64,000 nt of DNA from Oscillospiraceae bacterium (GTDB taxonomy: Bacteria; Bacillota; Clostridia; Oscillospirales; Ruminococcaceae). Below are positions 1 through 8,010 of this stretch, piece by piece; the stretch's first letter is position 1; each line of letters starts with the position of its first letter. The stretch covers positions 1-64,000 of the forward strand of contig JAFZPP010000022.1 of assembly GCA_017550285.1 (NCBI GenBank), in the 5' to 3' direction. The position numbers and the translations under genes are program-made. The notes beneath the pieces are model-generated. The model did not search any database and was not told where the DNA came from. It worked only from the letters and a program-made list of their open reading frames with translations.

Positions 1-245
1 AGAAAGGAGAAAGGAGAAAGGAGGAAGGAGAAATTTAGAAGTGAGGAGTTGCAGAATCTGCCTGTCGGCGGATGATTTGAAAATAAGTGAACAGGAAAGA
101 GTGAACAGAAAAGAACAGCGGTGCGCGGGAGTGAGAAAATAGGAAGTATTATATAAATTCGTCCGCGAAGCGGACACAACAACTCCGCTCTCCTATCTCC
201 TCACTCCTCACTTACTTCCTCCTTCCTCCCTGCTCCTTCCTCCAT
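1..245. repeat. Heptanucleotide purine/pyrimidine repeat element with inverted arms
   Basis: The left arm (1-50) is a run of GAAAGGA-type heptamers on the + strand. The right arm (about 183-245) is a CT-rich run whose reverse complement matches the left arm (GGAGGAAGGAG followed by AAGTGAGGAGT). The arms are separated by about 130 bases that include a small hairpin, GTCCGC-GAA-GCGGAC, near 160-174. A single-arm relative lies at 19990-20064. The element is noncoding and sits upstream of the purA promoter; the window edge may cut it. The function is unknown. A mobile or slippage-prone dispersed repeat is my inference. Confidence 0.6.
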
Positions 246-285
246 AACAATTCGTCCGGACATATTTATTTCTAATTTCTTTGGC

Positions 286-314
286 TTGACAGAATATTGA
301 TTTTGTGGTATGAT
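286..314 (+). promoter_or_regulatory. Sigma-70 promoter of purA
   Basis: TTGACA at 286-291 and TATGAT at 309-314 are separated by 17 bases. The start codon of purA is 84 bases after the -10 box. I see no PurR-box pair or purine riboswitch in the leader. Confidence 0.8.
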
Positions 315-397
315 ATACAAGGAAATTTTTGCGGCAAATGTGCCGCGTTCCCATGGGAAAATCTGATGTTTTCAAACGGAAAGGAACGAGCAGCATT

Positions 398-1675
398 ATG
401 ATTACTGCAATAGTAGGCGGAAACTGGGGCGACGAGGGCAAAGGCAAGCTGACCGATGTCTTTGCTGCCGATGCGGATTATGTCATCCGTTTTCAGGGCG
501 GCGCCAATGCCGGTCATACGATTATCAATCAGTACGGCAAATATGCCCTGCATATTCTCCCGTCCGGCGTTTTTCAGGAAGGCACGGTGAATATCATCGG
601 CGCAGGCGCTGCATTCAATGCAGATGCGTTCAAGAAGGAGCTCGAAATGCTGAAAGAGCATAATGTTCCGACGCCGAATATTCGTATTTCCGACCGCGCA
701 CAGCTCGTCATGCCGTATCATATCCTCTTCGATAAGCTCGAGGAGAAGCGTCTCGGCAAGCATAGCTTCGGTTCGACGCAGTCCGGTATCGCACCGCACT
801 ACGCCGACAAGGCAATGAAGATCGGCTTCCAGCTTGCTGAGCTTTATAACGAAAATCTCGCGGAGAAGGTCGAGCGCGTCTGCATCATCAAGAATGCAAC
901 GATTGCAGGTCTTTATCCGGATGCAGAGCCGCTCAAGCCCGAGGAGATTCTGGCATATCTCAAGGACGTTGCAGCATTCATCAAGCCGTATCTCTGCAAT
1001 ATGGCAGAGCTGATGCACGAGGCTGTCAAGTCGGGCAAGAATATCCTGCTCGAAGGTCAGCTCGGCGCGCTGCGCGATATCACAAACGGCATCTATCCGA
1101 TGACCACTTCCTCCTCTACGCTCGCAGGCTACGGTGCAGTCGGCGCTTGCCTGCCGCCGCATGAAATCAAGCGTGTCATCACCGTTGTCAAGGCATATTC
1201 CTCCTGCGTCGGCGCAGGTCCGTTCACGACCGAAATCTTCGGCGACGAGGCAGATACGCTCCGCAGACGCGGCGGCAGCGACGGCGAATTCGGTGCAACA
1301 ACCGGACGTCCGCGCAGAATGGGCTGGTTCGATGCAGTTGCAACCAAGTACGGCGTTGCGGTTCAGGGTACGACCGATGTTGCGCTCTCTCTGATCGACG
1401 TTCTGGGCTATCTGGATGAGATTCCGGTCTGTGTTGCATATGAGATCGACGGCGAGCGTACCACGGAATTCCCGAGCGGCGACCGTCTCGACCGTGCAAA
1501 GCCGGTCTATGAGAAGGTGCCGGGCTGGAAGTGCGATATTTACGGCGTCACCGAATGGGATCAGCTCCCGCAGGCTGCGAAGGACTATGTCAGCTATATC
1601 GAGAAGCTGATCGACTGCCCGATCACCATGATCTCGACCGGTCCGGACCGCAAGCACATGATCTACCGGAAATAA
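398..1675 (+). CDS. purA: Adenylosuccinate synthase
   Basis: This cytoplasmic enzyme joins IMP and aspartate using GTP, the first committed step from IMP to AMP. The protein has 425 residues, the normal family length. The N-terminal signature GNWGDEGKGK (residues 7-16) is the P-loop-like IMP/GTP site and is followed by GGANAGHTI, with the family catalytic His. Near the C terminus are the GFDAVATKYG-like region and a final TGPDRK motif. An upstream in-frame ATG at 329 exists, but the start at 398 matches the family N terminus and has an AAAGGA ribosome site about 12 bases away. The gene is monocistronic, with its own promoter and terminator. Confidence 0.95.
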   Translation: MITAIVGGNWGDEGKGKLTDVFAADADYVIRFQGGANAGHTIINQYGKYALHILPSGVFQEGTVNIIGAGAAFNADAFKKELEMLKEHNVPTPNIRISDRAQLVMPYHILFDKLEEKRLGKHSFGSTQSGIAPHYADKAMKIGFQLAELYNENLAEKVERVCIIKNATIAGLYPDAEPLKPEEILAYLKDVAAFIKPYLCNMAELMHEAVKSGKNILLEGQLGALRDITNGIYPMTTSSSTLAGYGAVGACLPPHEIKRVITVVKAYSSCVGAGPFTTEIFGDEADTLRRRGGSDGEFGATTGRPRRMGWFDAVATKYGVAVQGTTDVALSLIDVLGYLDEIPVCVAYEIDGERTTEFPSGDRLDRAKPVYEKVPGWKCDIYGVTEWDQLPQAAKDYVSYIEKLIDCPITMISTGPDRKHMIYRK

Positions 1676-1756
1676 TGTATCGCGCTGCGATGATGAATCA
1701 CGGGCTGCGCCGGAGGGAAATCTCTTTGGCATCCCGTTGATAATCTGAAAGATAAA

Positions 1757-1800
1757 CCGCTCAATTCAGCACAGGAGTCTGAATTGAGCGGCTTTCTGTT
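1757..1800 (+). terminator. Rho-independent terminator of purA
   Basis: A perfect 13-bp stem, CCGCTCAATTCAG at 1757-1769 pairing with 1779-1791, has a 9-base loop and is followed by a T-rich tail (CTTTCTGTTT). The same CCGCTCAATT stem core recurs in the folD terminator about 1.07 kb downstream. Confidence 0.85.
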
Positions 1801-1833
1801 TCAGATTATCCGCGCGCCCATTCTCCTTTTACC

Positions 1834-1862
1834 TTGACAGTCTATGAAACAAGTGGTATAAT
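1834..1862 (+). promoter_or_regulatory. Sigma-70 promoter of folD
   Basis: Consensus TTGACA (1834-1839) and TATAAT (1857-1862) are separated by exactly 17 bases. The leader to the folD ATG is about 40 bases. Confidence 0.88.
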
Positions 1863-1905
1863 AGTAAAGCAATACACAATGAAAATAAATCAGGAGGATA
1901 ATACA

Positions 1906-2757
1906 ATGGCACAGATCATCGACGGCAAGCAGATTGCCGCAAACGTCAAGGCGCAGGTCCGCGCAGAGGTTGAGCAGCTCAAGGCAAAGGGTGCAAATCC
2001 CGGGCTTGCAGTGGTGCTCGTCGGCAATAATCCGGCATCGCGCGTCTATGTCTCGAATAAGGAAAAGGACTGCGCAGAATGCGGATTCCAGTCCTATGAA
2101 TATGCACTGCCCGAGGAGACGACCGAGGCAGAGCTGCTGGAGCTTGTCGCAAAGCTCAATGCGGATAAAAATGTCAACGGCATTCTCGTGCAGCTGCCGC
2201 TCCCGAAGCAGATTTGTGAGCAGACCGTTCTGCACGCGATCTCTCCGGCAAAGGATGTCGATGCGTTTCATCCGGAGAATGTCGGCAGAATTATGATCGG
2301 TGATTACAGCTTCCTGCCCTGCACACCGGCAGGCGTCATCGAGATGCTCGATGCGATGAAAATTGATATCAGCGGCAAGCACTGTGTCGTCATCGGCAGA
2401 AGCAATATCGTCGGCAAGCCGATGGCAATGCTCCTGCTGCACCGCAGCGGCACCGTCACGATCTGTCACTCCCGTACACAGAATCTCGCAGAGCAGACCA
2501 GACAGGCGGATATTCTCGTCGCTGCTGTCGGCAAGGCGGGCTTCGTCACCGCGGATATGGTCAAGGAGGGCGCTGTCGTCATTGACGTCGGCATGAACCG
2601 CAATGCAGAAGGCAAGCTCTGCGGCGATGTCTGCTATGATGAGGTCGCAGCAAAGGCTTCCGCAATTACGCCGGTTCCGGGCGGTGTCGGTCCGATGACG
2701 CGCGCGATCCTCATGCGCAATACCCTGACCGCCGCAAAGGAGCAGTTCGGAAAGTAA
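1906..2757 (+). CDS. folD: Bifunctional methylenetetrahydrofolate dehydrogenase / cyclohydrolase
   Basis: FolD interconverts 5,10-methylene-THF, methenyl-THF and 10-formyl-THF in the cytoplasm, supplying one-carbon units for purines, which fits its place beside purA. The protein has 283 residues, normal for the family. Visible signatures are YVSNKEKDCAECG with the catalytic Lys, VQLPLP, the GRSNIVGKP nucleotide-binding loop and PVPGGVGPMT near the end. The start at 1906 has AGGAGG eight bases upstream, so the longer in-frame reading from 1834 is rejected; that position is the -35 box. It is transcribed alone from its own promoter. Confidence 0.96.
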   Translation: MAQIIDGKQIAANVKAQVRAEVEQLKAKGANPGLAVVLVGNNPASRVYVSNKEKDCAECGFQSYEYALPEETTEAELLELVAKLNADKNVNGILVQLPLPKQICEQTVLHAISPAKDVDAFHPENVGRIMIGDYSFLPCTPAGVIEMLDAMKIDISGKHCVVIGRSNIVGKPMAMLLLHRSGTVTICHSRTQNLAEQTRQADILVAAVGKAGFVTADMVKEGAVVIDVGMNRNAEGKLCGDVCYDEVAAKASAITPVPGGVGPMTRAILMRNTLTAAKEQFGK

Positions 2758-2825
2758 AAGGTATCTGCAATGTGTTTGTAACGGGGGCGCTGTCTCCGGA
2801 TCCTATTGTTTATCAGTGAATAAAG

Positions 2826-2875
2826 AAAAGCCGCTCAATTTGCGTTATCGCTGAATTGAGCGGCTTTTTTCTTTT
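2826..2875. terminator. Terminator of folD, possibly bidirectional with lgt
   Basis: AAAAGCCGCTCAATT (2826-2840) pairs with AATTGAGCGGCTTTT (2854-2868) and is followed by TTCTTTT. The A-run on the left arm makes a T-tail on the other strand, so it could also end the leftward lgt operon, which stops at 2957. Confidence 0.85.
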
Positions 2876-2956
2876 ATCGTATCAAAACGGGGATTCTAAA
2901 GAACGGCAGGAGTGGGTGCGTTTGCCTGCAAATGCAAAGTGAAGTGTGCGGGCGCC

Positions 2957-4108
2957 TCATTCCGAAGCATCGCTCTGCGCTGCATCGTTCTCCGTTTCGG
3001 CAGCGGCAGCGGCTTCTTCGGATTCCTTTTCCGCCTTATTGGCAGCAATCTCATCAAGCAGGGCGTCGATTTTGGCGTCCTTTTCTTTTTTGATCTCCTC
3101 TTCGGATTTTGCATCGTCCGCAAGAATCGGCTCTGCGGCGGCTTCTTTTTTGCCGCGGCGCTCCTGCCATGCCGCTTCACGGGCATCGGCTTCGGCGAGC
3201 AGCTCCTTCGATTCCTCGGTATCGACATAGAGCTGATAATCCGAGCCGAGGCGCTTGGTACGCAGCAGACCGATAATCAGCAGGATGACGGATGCCGTCA
3301 CGGAAATCACTGCGACAACCTGCGAAATCTTGACCGTACCGGCATAGAGACTGTCCGTGCGCAGCGATTCGATGAAGAATCTGCCGCAGCCGTACCAGAT
3401 AATATACATCAGAAAGAGCTGACCGTCGAACTTGCGCCATTTCTTCGAGACAAAGTGCAGCAGCAGGAAGCCCAGCAGGCACCATGCGGATTCATAGAGG
3501 AAGCAGGGATGCACCGGCTTGTCGGCGGCGACGGAGCCGTCCGGATAATTCGCGGCGATCCATGACTGAATCTTGCCGCTTGTCATGCCGAAGATATTGT
3601 CCGTATTGCAGCCGAATGCCTCGTGGTTCATGAAATTGCCCCAGCGTCCGATGCACTGTCCGATCAGAAAACCGGGCGCGATGACATCATACATCGGGAG
3701 CAGGCGGACCTTGCGCAGCTTACAGACGACAGAGCCGATGAGCAGTGCGCCGATGATGCCGCCGTAAATGCCGAGACCGCCGTTGCGGATATTGAAGACT
3801 GCCTTCCAGTCTCCGGCGTAGTGATCCCAGTGGAACAGCACATAATAGATACGTGCACCGATGATGCCGCCGATGATGCCGCCGATGATGCCGTCGATTG
3901 CACGGTCGGAATCCAGACCGAATTTGCGCATCCGCGAGAATACATAGATCATCGCAAGCATCATGCCGACGGTGATGAGAATGCCGTACCATGTGACGGT
4001 AAAGCCGAAGACGGTGAATGCATTGCTGTTGACGGTCATTTCCAGACCGAGCTTCGGGAATCGGATGCGGTTCGGATCAACCGCAGCGAGCATAGCCGAA
4101 TAGATCAT
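2957..4108 (-). CDS. lgt: Prolipoprotein diacylglyceryl transferase with acidic C-terminal extension
   Basis: Lgt moves the diacylglyceryl group of phosphatidylglycerol onto the lipobox cysteine of prelipoproteins at the membrane. Several membrane segments are seen, with the family signature GRWGNFMNHEAFG and the HPCFLYES motif. The protein has 383 residues against the usual 260-290. The extra roughly 100 residues after the last membrane segment are rich in Glu, Ala and Lys, look like a cytoplasmic coiled coil, and have no recognisable domain. Its start overlaps the stop of the M16 peptidase gene by ATGA, so the two are translationally coupled. The window encodes several lipoprotein substrates (LRR lipoprotein, ZnuA, DUF3048). 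Confidence 0.93.
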   Translation of the reverse strand: MIYSAMLAAVDPNRIRFPKLGLEMTVNSNAFTVFGFTVTWYGILITVGMMLAMIYVFSRMRKFGLDSDRAIDGIIGGIIGGIIGARIYYVLFHWDHYAGDWKAVFNIRNGGLGIYGGIIGALLIGSVVCKLRKVRLLPMYDVIAPGFLIGQCIGRWGNFMNHEAFGCNTDNIFGMTSGKIQSWIAANYPDGSVAADKPVHPCFLYESAWCLLGFLLLHFVSKKWRKFDGQLFLMYIIWYGCGRFFIESLRTDSLYAGTVKISQVVAVISVTASVILLIIGLLRTKRLGSDYQLYVDTEESKELLAEADAREAAWQERRGKKEAAAEPILADDAKSEEEIKKEKDAKIDALLDEIAANKAEKESEEAAAAAETENDAAQSDASE

Positions 4109-5415
4109 AATTCAGATTCTTCCTTTCCGGGTGATTCAGGTTCAATGACGGAGAGACAGACAGCGTCGCTGCAAAAGCGTTCGCGCAGACAGTGCTGCAC
4201 ATCCGCAGCTGTCAGCTCTGCAAGCAGTGCCGTGCGGTCAAAGGGGGAGTCACAGCCCCAGATATACGCATCGAGCATTGCCGTGCAGGCAGATTCGGGA
4301 TTGTTCATACCGATGATGCTGTCGCCGTATGCTGCACGTTTCAGCACGGCAAACAGTGCTTCGTCGATGCCGTCGGTCTGTATCCGGCGAATCTCATCGC
4401 AGAGTGCCTGCAAAACGGCTTCCGGCTGATCGGATTCGCCCTCAAACAGGACGGTGAACCAGCCGTCACCGGTAAAGCAGTCGGTATCGAAGGTATCGTT
4501 GAGCAGACCGGCATGCAGCAGCGTCTGATAAAGCGGCGCCGCGGAGCCGATCAGCAGATCGGCAGTCAGTGAGGCGAGCAGCGAATCGCGCAGACGCGCA
4601 AGTCCCGTAACCGGACGGCTCTTGAAGCCGATTGAAAACTGCGTCTTGCCGACCGGCATGCTGCATATCCGGCGGCTTGTAACAGGATACGCGGGCTCCT
4701 GCGGGAAAACCGCTTCCGCCTGCATCACCGGAGCCGGCATCAGGCATCTGTCCGCGACCGCGAGAATCTCCTGTACGCGGACATTTCCGGCGCAGCAGAG
4801 CACCATATTATGCAGATTATAAAATGCTTTGTGGCTTTGCAGCAGCGTATCCGCCGTGATCTGCCGGATGCTCTCCGCCGTCCCGAGAATATGCGGATGC
4901 AGCGGATAGGCGTGATACATGCCTTCGAGCAGCTGCTCAAAATTCCGGTCGGCGGGATCGTCGATCGCTTCCATGAGCTCCTGCAAAATGATATTGCGCT
5001 CGCGCTCGACGCTTTTCTCCGTGAAATACGGCGTCTGCACGAATTCCAGCAGCAGCGCAAGTGCTTCATAGTAATTCTGCTGTGTGCGGAAATAGTAGAC
5101 TGTGCGGTCAAAATCAGTGAAGGCATTATCCGAGGCGCCGAGCAGTGCAAATTTTTTTGCAACGTCGCCGTCCTCTTTTTCAAAGAGCTTATGCTCAAGA
5201 TAATGTGCCGTACCGGCGGGCAGTTCGATCATCTGACCGCTTTCCCTGCTACGGAATCTGCGGTATGCGGCACCGAATTTTGTGCCGAACTGTGCATATG
5301 CAGTGCTGAAATCCGGCATCTCCATGACACGGATTTCCAGTCCGGCGGGATGCAGGATCCGGTAACAGATATCGCCGGTTCCGGCATCTCTGCAAGCAAT
5401 GATCTCAGATGTCAT
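4105..5415 (-). CDS. M16 family zinc peptidase, catalytic subunit (YmfH-like)
   Basis: This is a 436-residue pitrilysin/processing-peptidase-family protein. The zinc motif HxxEH is present as HYLEH (His71, Glu74, His75), and a downstream NIILQE supplies the third Glu ligand. It pairs with the upstream M16 gene that lacks the motif, as in the Bacillus subtilis ymfF-ymfH pair, where active and inactive subunits are encoded together. The start at 5415 overlaps the upstream stop by 11 bases; the longer open frame to 5625 lies inside the upstream gene. The substrate is unknown, and processing of small peptides is an inference from the family. Confidence 0.88.
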   Translation of the reverse strand: MTSEIIACRDAGTGDICYRILHPAGLEIRVMEMPDFSTAYAQFGTKFGAAYRRFRSRESGQMIELPAGTAHYLEHKLFEKEDGDVAKKFALLGASDNAFTDFDRTVYYFRTQQNYYEALALLLEFVQTPYFTEKSVERERNIILQELMEAIDDPADRNFEQLLEGMYHAYPLHPHILGTAESIRQITADTLLQSHKAFYNLHNMVLCCAGNVRVQEILAVADRCLMPAPVMQAEAVFPQEPAYPVTSRRICSMPVGKTQFSIGFKSRPVTGLARLRDSLLASLTADLLIGSAAPLYQTLLHAGLLNDTFDTDCFTGDGWFTVLFEGESDQPEAVLQALCDEIRRIQTDGIDEALFAVLKRAAYGDSIIGMNNPESACTAMLDAYIWGCDSPFDRTALLAELTAADVQHCLRERFCSDAVCLSVIEPESPGKEESEL

Positions 5416-6679
5416 CCGCTTCCGCCTCCTCCTGCTCTGCCCGCAGCACAAAGACCGTATCAGGCTGCAACTGCTTTGCGGCTTCTGCGATATCGGCGCG
5501 CGTGACCTTCTGCATTGCATCCGTGATTTCCTGCGGACTGCGCGGATCGCCGCGGCGCAGCCTGAGCATCTGCTGCATTGCAAGATCGCTGATCGTATCC
5601 GAGGCGGCTGCCGCCTGAAATGCATAGCGCAGGATCGCCTTCTGCATCATGTCGTCGGTGAAATCACCGGCTTGCAGTGCATGAATCTGCGCCGCGACCG
5701 CTTTTCTGACCGCATCCGTATTCGCAGCATCAATGCCGATATCAATGAACAGCGTATGCTTGAATGCGGCGTGCGAGAGCAGGCAGTAATAGCAGAGCCC
5801 GCAGCGCTCGCGCAGATTCGTAAACAGCAGCGAATCTGCAATCCAGCCGAGAATGCTGCAAAGCATCAGCATTACCTCGCGGCGGATATTTTCATATTTA
5901 TAGGTCAGGACGAGCTTTGTCTGCCCGACCGGCATGATCTCCGATTCGATGCGGATTTCCGGCTGTATCGGGCTCGGCGCTTCAAACCGTACCTGCACCG
6001 GCTGACGGTTCAGACTGCCGAAACGCACTTGCAGGAGTGCGGCAATCTGCGGCTTCGGTGCGGGCGTGACGGCAGCGATCTCAATAAACGCTGTCCGCAG
6101 GATATTCTGCCAGACCGCATATGCCTGTGCTGCCGTGATCTGTTCTGCTTCGGGACGGAAGCCGTGCGCCGGAATCGCAGCCGGCTCGCCGGAAAATGTC
6201 AGCGCGGCAGCCTGTCTGAGCGCATAGCTGCGTTTGTCGTTCTGCTCACAGTCAATATCGTCGAGCAGATTCTGCTTGCAGATGCGGAATACCGGATCGC
6301 AGAATGCACCGTTTTCCGCATTCGGATGCAGCAGTGCACCGGTGACAAGCTGCAATACAGATTCTGTAATCTGCTCGCCGTTCAGCGTATAGGCATCGTC
6401 GAGCCATGACGCCGTAAAGTCTATGACGGCTGCATCGCCGCAGAGCGAGAGCTTTGCAATGAAATCCGCGGCATAGAGCGATTCCAGCTGCAAGGTCATC
6501 GCATTGACGGACGGGAATTCTGCCGAGGATGCCGTCAGAATATCCGGCAGCAGCGCATGAACCGGCGCCGAAATCCGGTCGCGCGGGATATGAAACTGGA
6601 GCGTCAGCAGGCAGCTCCGGAATTTCGGATCATGTATTTCGGTATATCGGATGCCGTTTCCGAGCATGGTTTCCGGCAT
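5405..6679 (-). CDS. M16 family peptidase-like subunit lacking the zinc motif (YmfF-like)
   Basis: The 424-residue protein has the M16 fold outline and a C-half RERCGLCYY segment, the Arg/Tyr motif of the inactive half in M16 pairs. No HxxEH is found in the N-terminal domain, so it is probably the non-catalytic partner of the next gene. The start at 6679 is chosen because AAAGGAG lies eight bases upstream; an in-frame ATG 45 bases earlier has no ribosome site. It is the first gene of the leftward three-gene operon with lgt last. Confidence 0.85.
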   Translation of the reverse strand: MPETMLGNGIRYTEIHDPKFRSCLLTLQFHIPRDRISAPVHALLPDILTASSAEFPSVNAMTLQLESLYAADFIAKLSLCGDAAVIDFTASWLDDAYTLNGEQITESVLQLVTGALLHPNAENGAFCDPVFRICKQNLLDDIDCEQNDKRSYALRQAAALTFSGEPAAIPAHGFRPEAEQITAAQAYAVWQNILRTAFIEIAAVTPAPKPQIAALLQVRFGSLNRQPVQVRFEAPSPIQPEIRIESEIMPVGQTKLVLTYKYENIRREVMLMLCSILGWIADSLLFTNLRERCGLCYYCLLSHAAFKHTLFIDIGIDAANTDAVRKAVAAQIHALQAGDFTDDMMQKAILRYAFQAAAASDTISDLAMQQMLRLRRGDPRSPQEITDAMQKVTRADIAEAAKQLQPDTVFVLRAEQEEAEADDI

Positions 6680-6732
6680 GATGCGCGCTCCTTTCTGTTC
6701 AAGATCGTCCCCCCATGCGGGCATACCTAATT

Positions 6733-6761
6733 ATTATACCATATTATTACGAAAAATGCAA
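6733..6761 (-). promoter_or_regulatory. Promoter of the M16-M16-lgt operon
   Basis: On the minus strand TTGCAT (6761-6756), a 17-base spacer and a perfect TATAAT (6738-6733) precede the first M16 start codon by about 55 bases. Confidence 0.75.
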
Positions 6762-6874
6762 GTTGAGAGCAGTCACTTTTTCGCTGACGGTTTGTTTTCT
6801 GAGAACTTTAGATCAATGCCTGCGGGCGCTGCCTTTTTATTACGGAAAAGCAAGACGAAAAACGGGTGAGGAAT

Positions 6875-6909
6875 AGAAAAATGCCGCAGAATCACGGTGA
6901 TTCTGCGGC
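6875..6909 (-). terminator. Terminator of the isochorismatase-family gene
   Basis: A 13-bp perfect stem (6883-6895 with 6897-6909, GCCGCAGAATCAC) lies just past the stop codon. On the minus strand it is followed by ATTTTTC. It sits 11 bases from the CDS end. Confidence 0.8.
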
Positions 6910-6919
6910 GCTTTTGTGA

Positions 6920-7447
6920 TTATACGATTTCCATTTGGCAGACTGCCATGGCAGACAGCGCATTTGCGTGGCTTTCCGGCGAGACACCGGCACAGCATTC
7001 CGAAATAATCTTGATCGGGACCTCCGGAAAGGCTGCTTTCAGAATCATTGCATTGCTGATGACGCAGATGTCCGTGCAGATGCCGATAACCTGAAATTCC
7101 TCAATCTTGCGGCGCTTTCCGATCACCTTCGGCAGATCGGCAGCACCGAATGTCACCTTCTCAAGCAGGATTGCATCCTCGCCGAGCGCGGTCTGAACGG
7201 TCTTTTCGAGCGCCCAGCCCTTGGTGCCCTTGATGCAGTGCGGAACCGGCAGCTTTCTGCCCTCCTGCGTGTTGGGGTAATCCTCAGTGTGTGTATCAAG
7301 CGTTGCGACGATCAGTCCGTCCGGATTCTCCTTGCGCCATGCCTTGATGTACTTGGCGACCGGCTTGACCACGGCAGCCGTTTCCGGATTGCCGAGTGCG
7401 CCCGTGGTAAAATCCTTCTGCATGTCAATGACGATCAGTGCTTTCAT
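6920..7447 (-). CDS. Isochorismatase-family cysteine hydrolase (nicotinamidase-like)
   Basis: The 175-residue protein carries the family catalytic triad: Asp8 in VIDMQKDF, Lys97 in LLEKVTFGA and Cys128 in ICTDICVISNAM. A metal-type DTHTEDYP motif (residues 51-58) is typical of nicotinamidases (PncA), which hydrolyse nicotinamide to nicotinate and ammonia in NAD salvage. The length is a little short for PncA, so the precise substrate is unproven. Two adjacent ATGs exist; the second (7447) has better spacing from AAAGGAG. It stands alone between a terminator and a divergently spaced small gene. Confidence 0.85.
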   Translation of the reverse strand: MKALIVIDMQKDFTTGALGNPETAAVVKPVAKYIKAWRKENPDGLIVATLDTHTEDYPNTQEGRKLPVPHCIKGTKGWALEKTVQTALGEDAILLEKVTFGAADLPKVIGKRRKIEEFQVIGICTDICVISNAMILKAAFPEVPIKIISECCAGVSPESHANALSAMAVCQMEIV

Positions 7448-7548
7448 CATGAAGCTCCTTTCAAGATTTCATATCGGGGTCTGTTACGCATTCAAATGTT
7501 CCGGAAGTGCAGTACAGTATCGTTTCATACGGTGCACCTTCCGTCTGC

Positions 7549-7725
7549 TCAGATGATTCTGCGGATCAGCTTACCGGCAGTGTGTCTGCGAAGTACGCGG
7601 CTGCCTTGCCTGAAGATAGTGTCAACGCCCTTTTCCACGATGCGCTCCGTGACTTCCTCGGTCACTCTGCGCACGACCTTTCTGCCGACCTTTCGTACAA
7701 TTTTCTTTGCAATTTTTCGTCCCAT
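7549..7725 (-). CDS. Small very basic protein of unknown function
   Basis: The 58-residue protein begins MGRKIAKKIVRKVG and alternates Lys/Arg with Val/Ile through its first half, then reads TEEVTERIVEKG before a second basic stretch ending LIRRII. It has no Cys and no clear signal peptide or membrane helix, and could form a long amphipathic cationic helix. The start at 7725 has AAAGGA nine bases upstream, and a strong promoter lies about 60 bases further up, which argues that it is a real gene. A nucleic-acid-binding or membrane-active role is only speculation. Confidence 0.55.
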   Translation of the reverse strand: MGRKIAKKIVRKVGRKVVRRVTEEVTERIVEKGVDTIFRQGSRVLRRHTAGKLIRRII

Positions 7726-7784
7726 ATGTTTCCGTCCTTTCTGTCTCAAAGCCCTGCGGCAGCTTCGCCGCTCTGCTTAATGCT

Positions 7785-7813
7785 ATGATAGCACATTCCG
7801 CCCTGTTTGTCAA
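7785..7813 (-). promoter_or_regulatory. Promoter of the small basic protein gene
   Basis: On the minus strand TTGACA (7813-7808), a 17-base spacer and TATCAT (7790-7785) lie about 60 bases before the start at 7725. Confidence 0.75.
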
Positions 7814-8010
7814 GAGATTTCCGCGGCGGCATGGGCTTTTTATGATGTAAAACAGATTCCGTCCGATCCTGCCGCCCGTCTCCGTTTTCACAATGCCCTG
7901 TCTGCGCTTCCTCCTGCGAACCGACATTTTTCGCACGAGTTCTGCGGTATAATAAAACAGATAATCTGCATATGCTTATACAATGTGCAAAATGAGGAAG
8001 GATGATTCTG

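Noticed and set aside
272-1732. Long open frame antisense to purA (486 codons)
   Set aside because: It is the mirror of a GC-rich codon pattern, has no ribosome site and no recognisable protein, and the + strand gene is certain.
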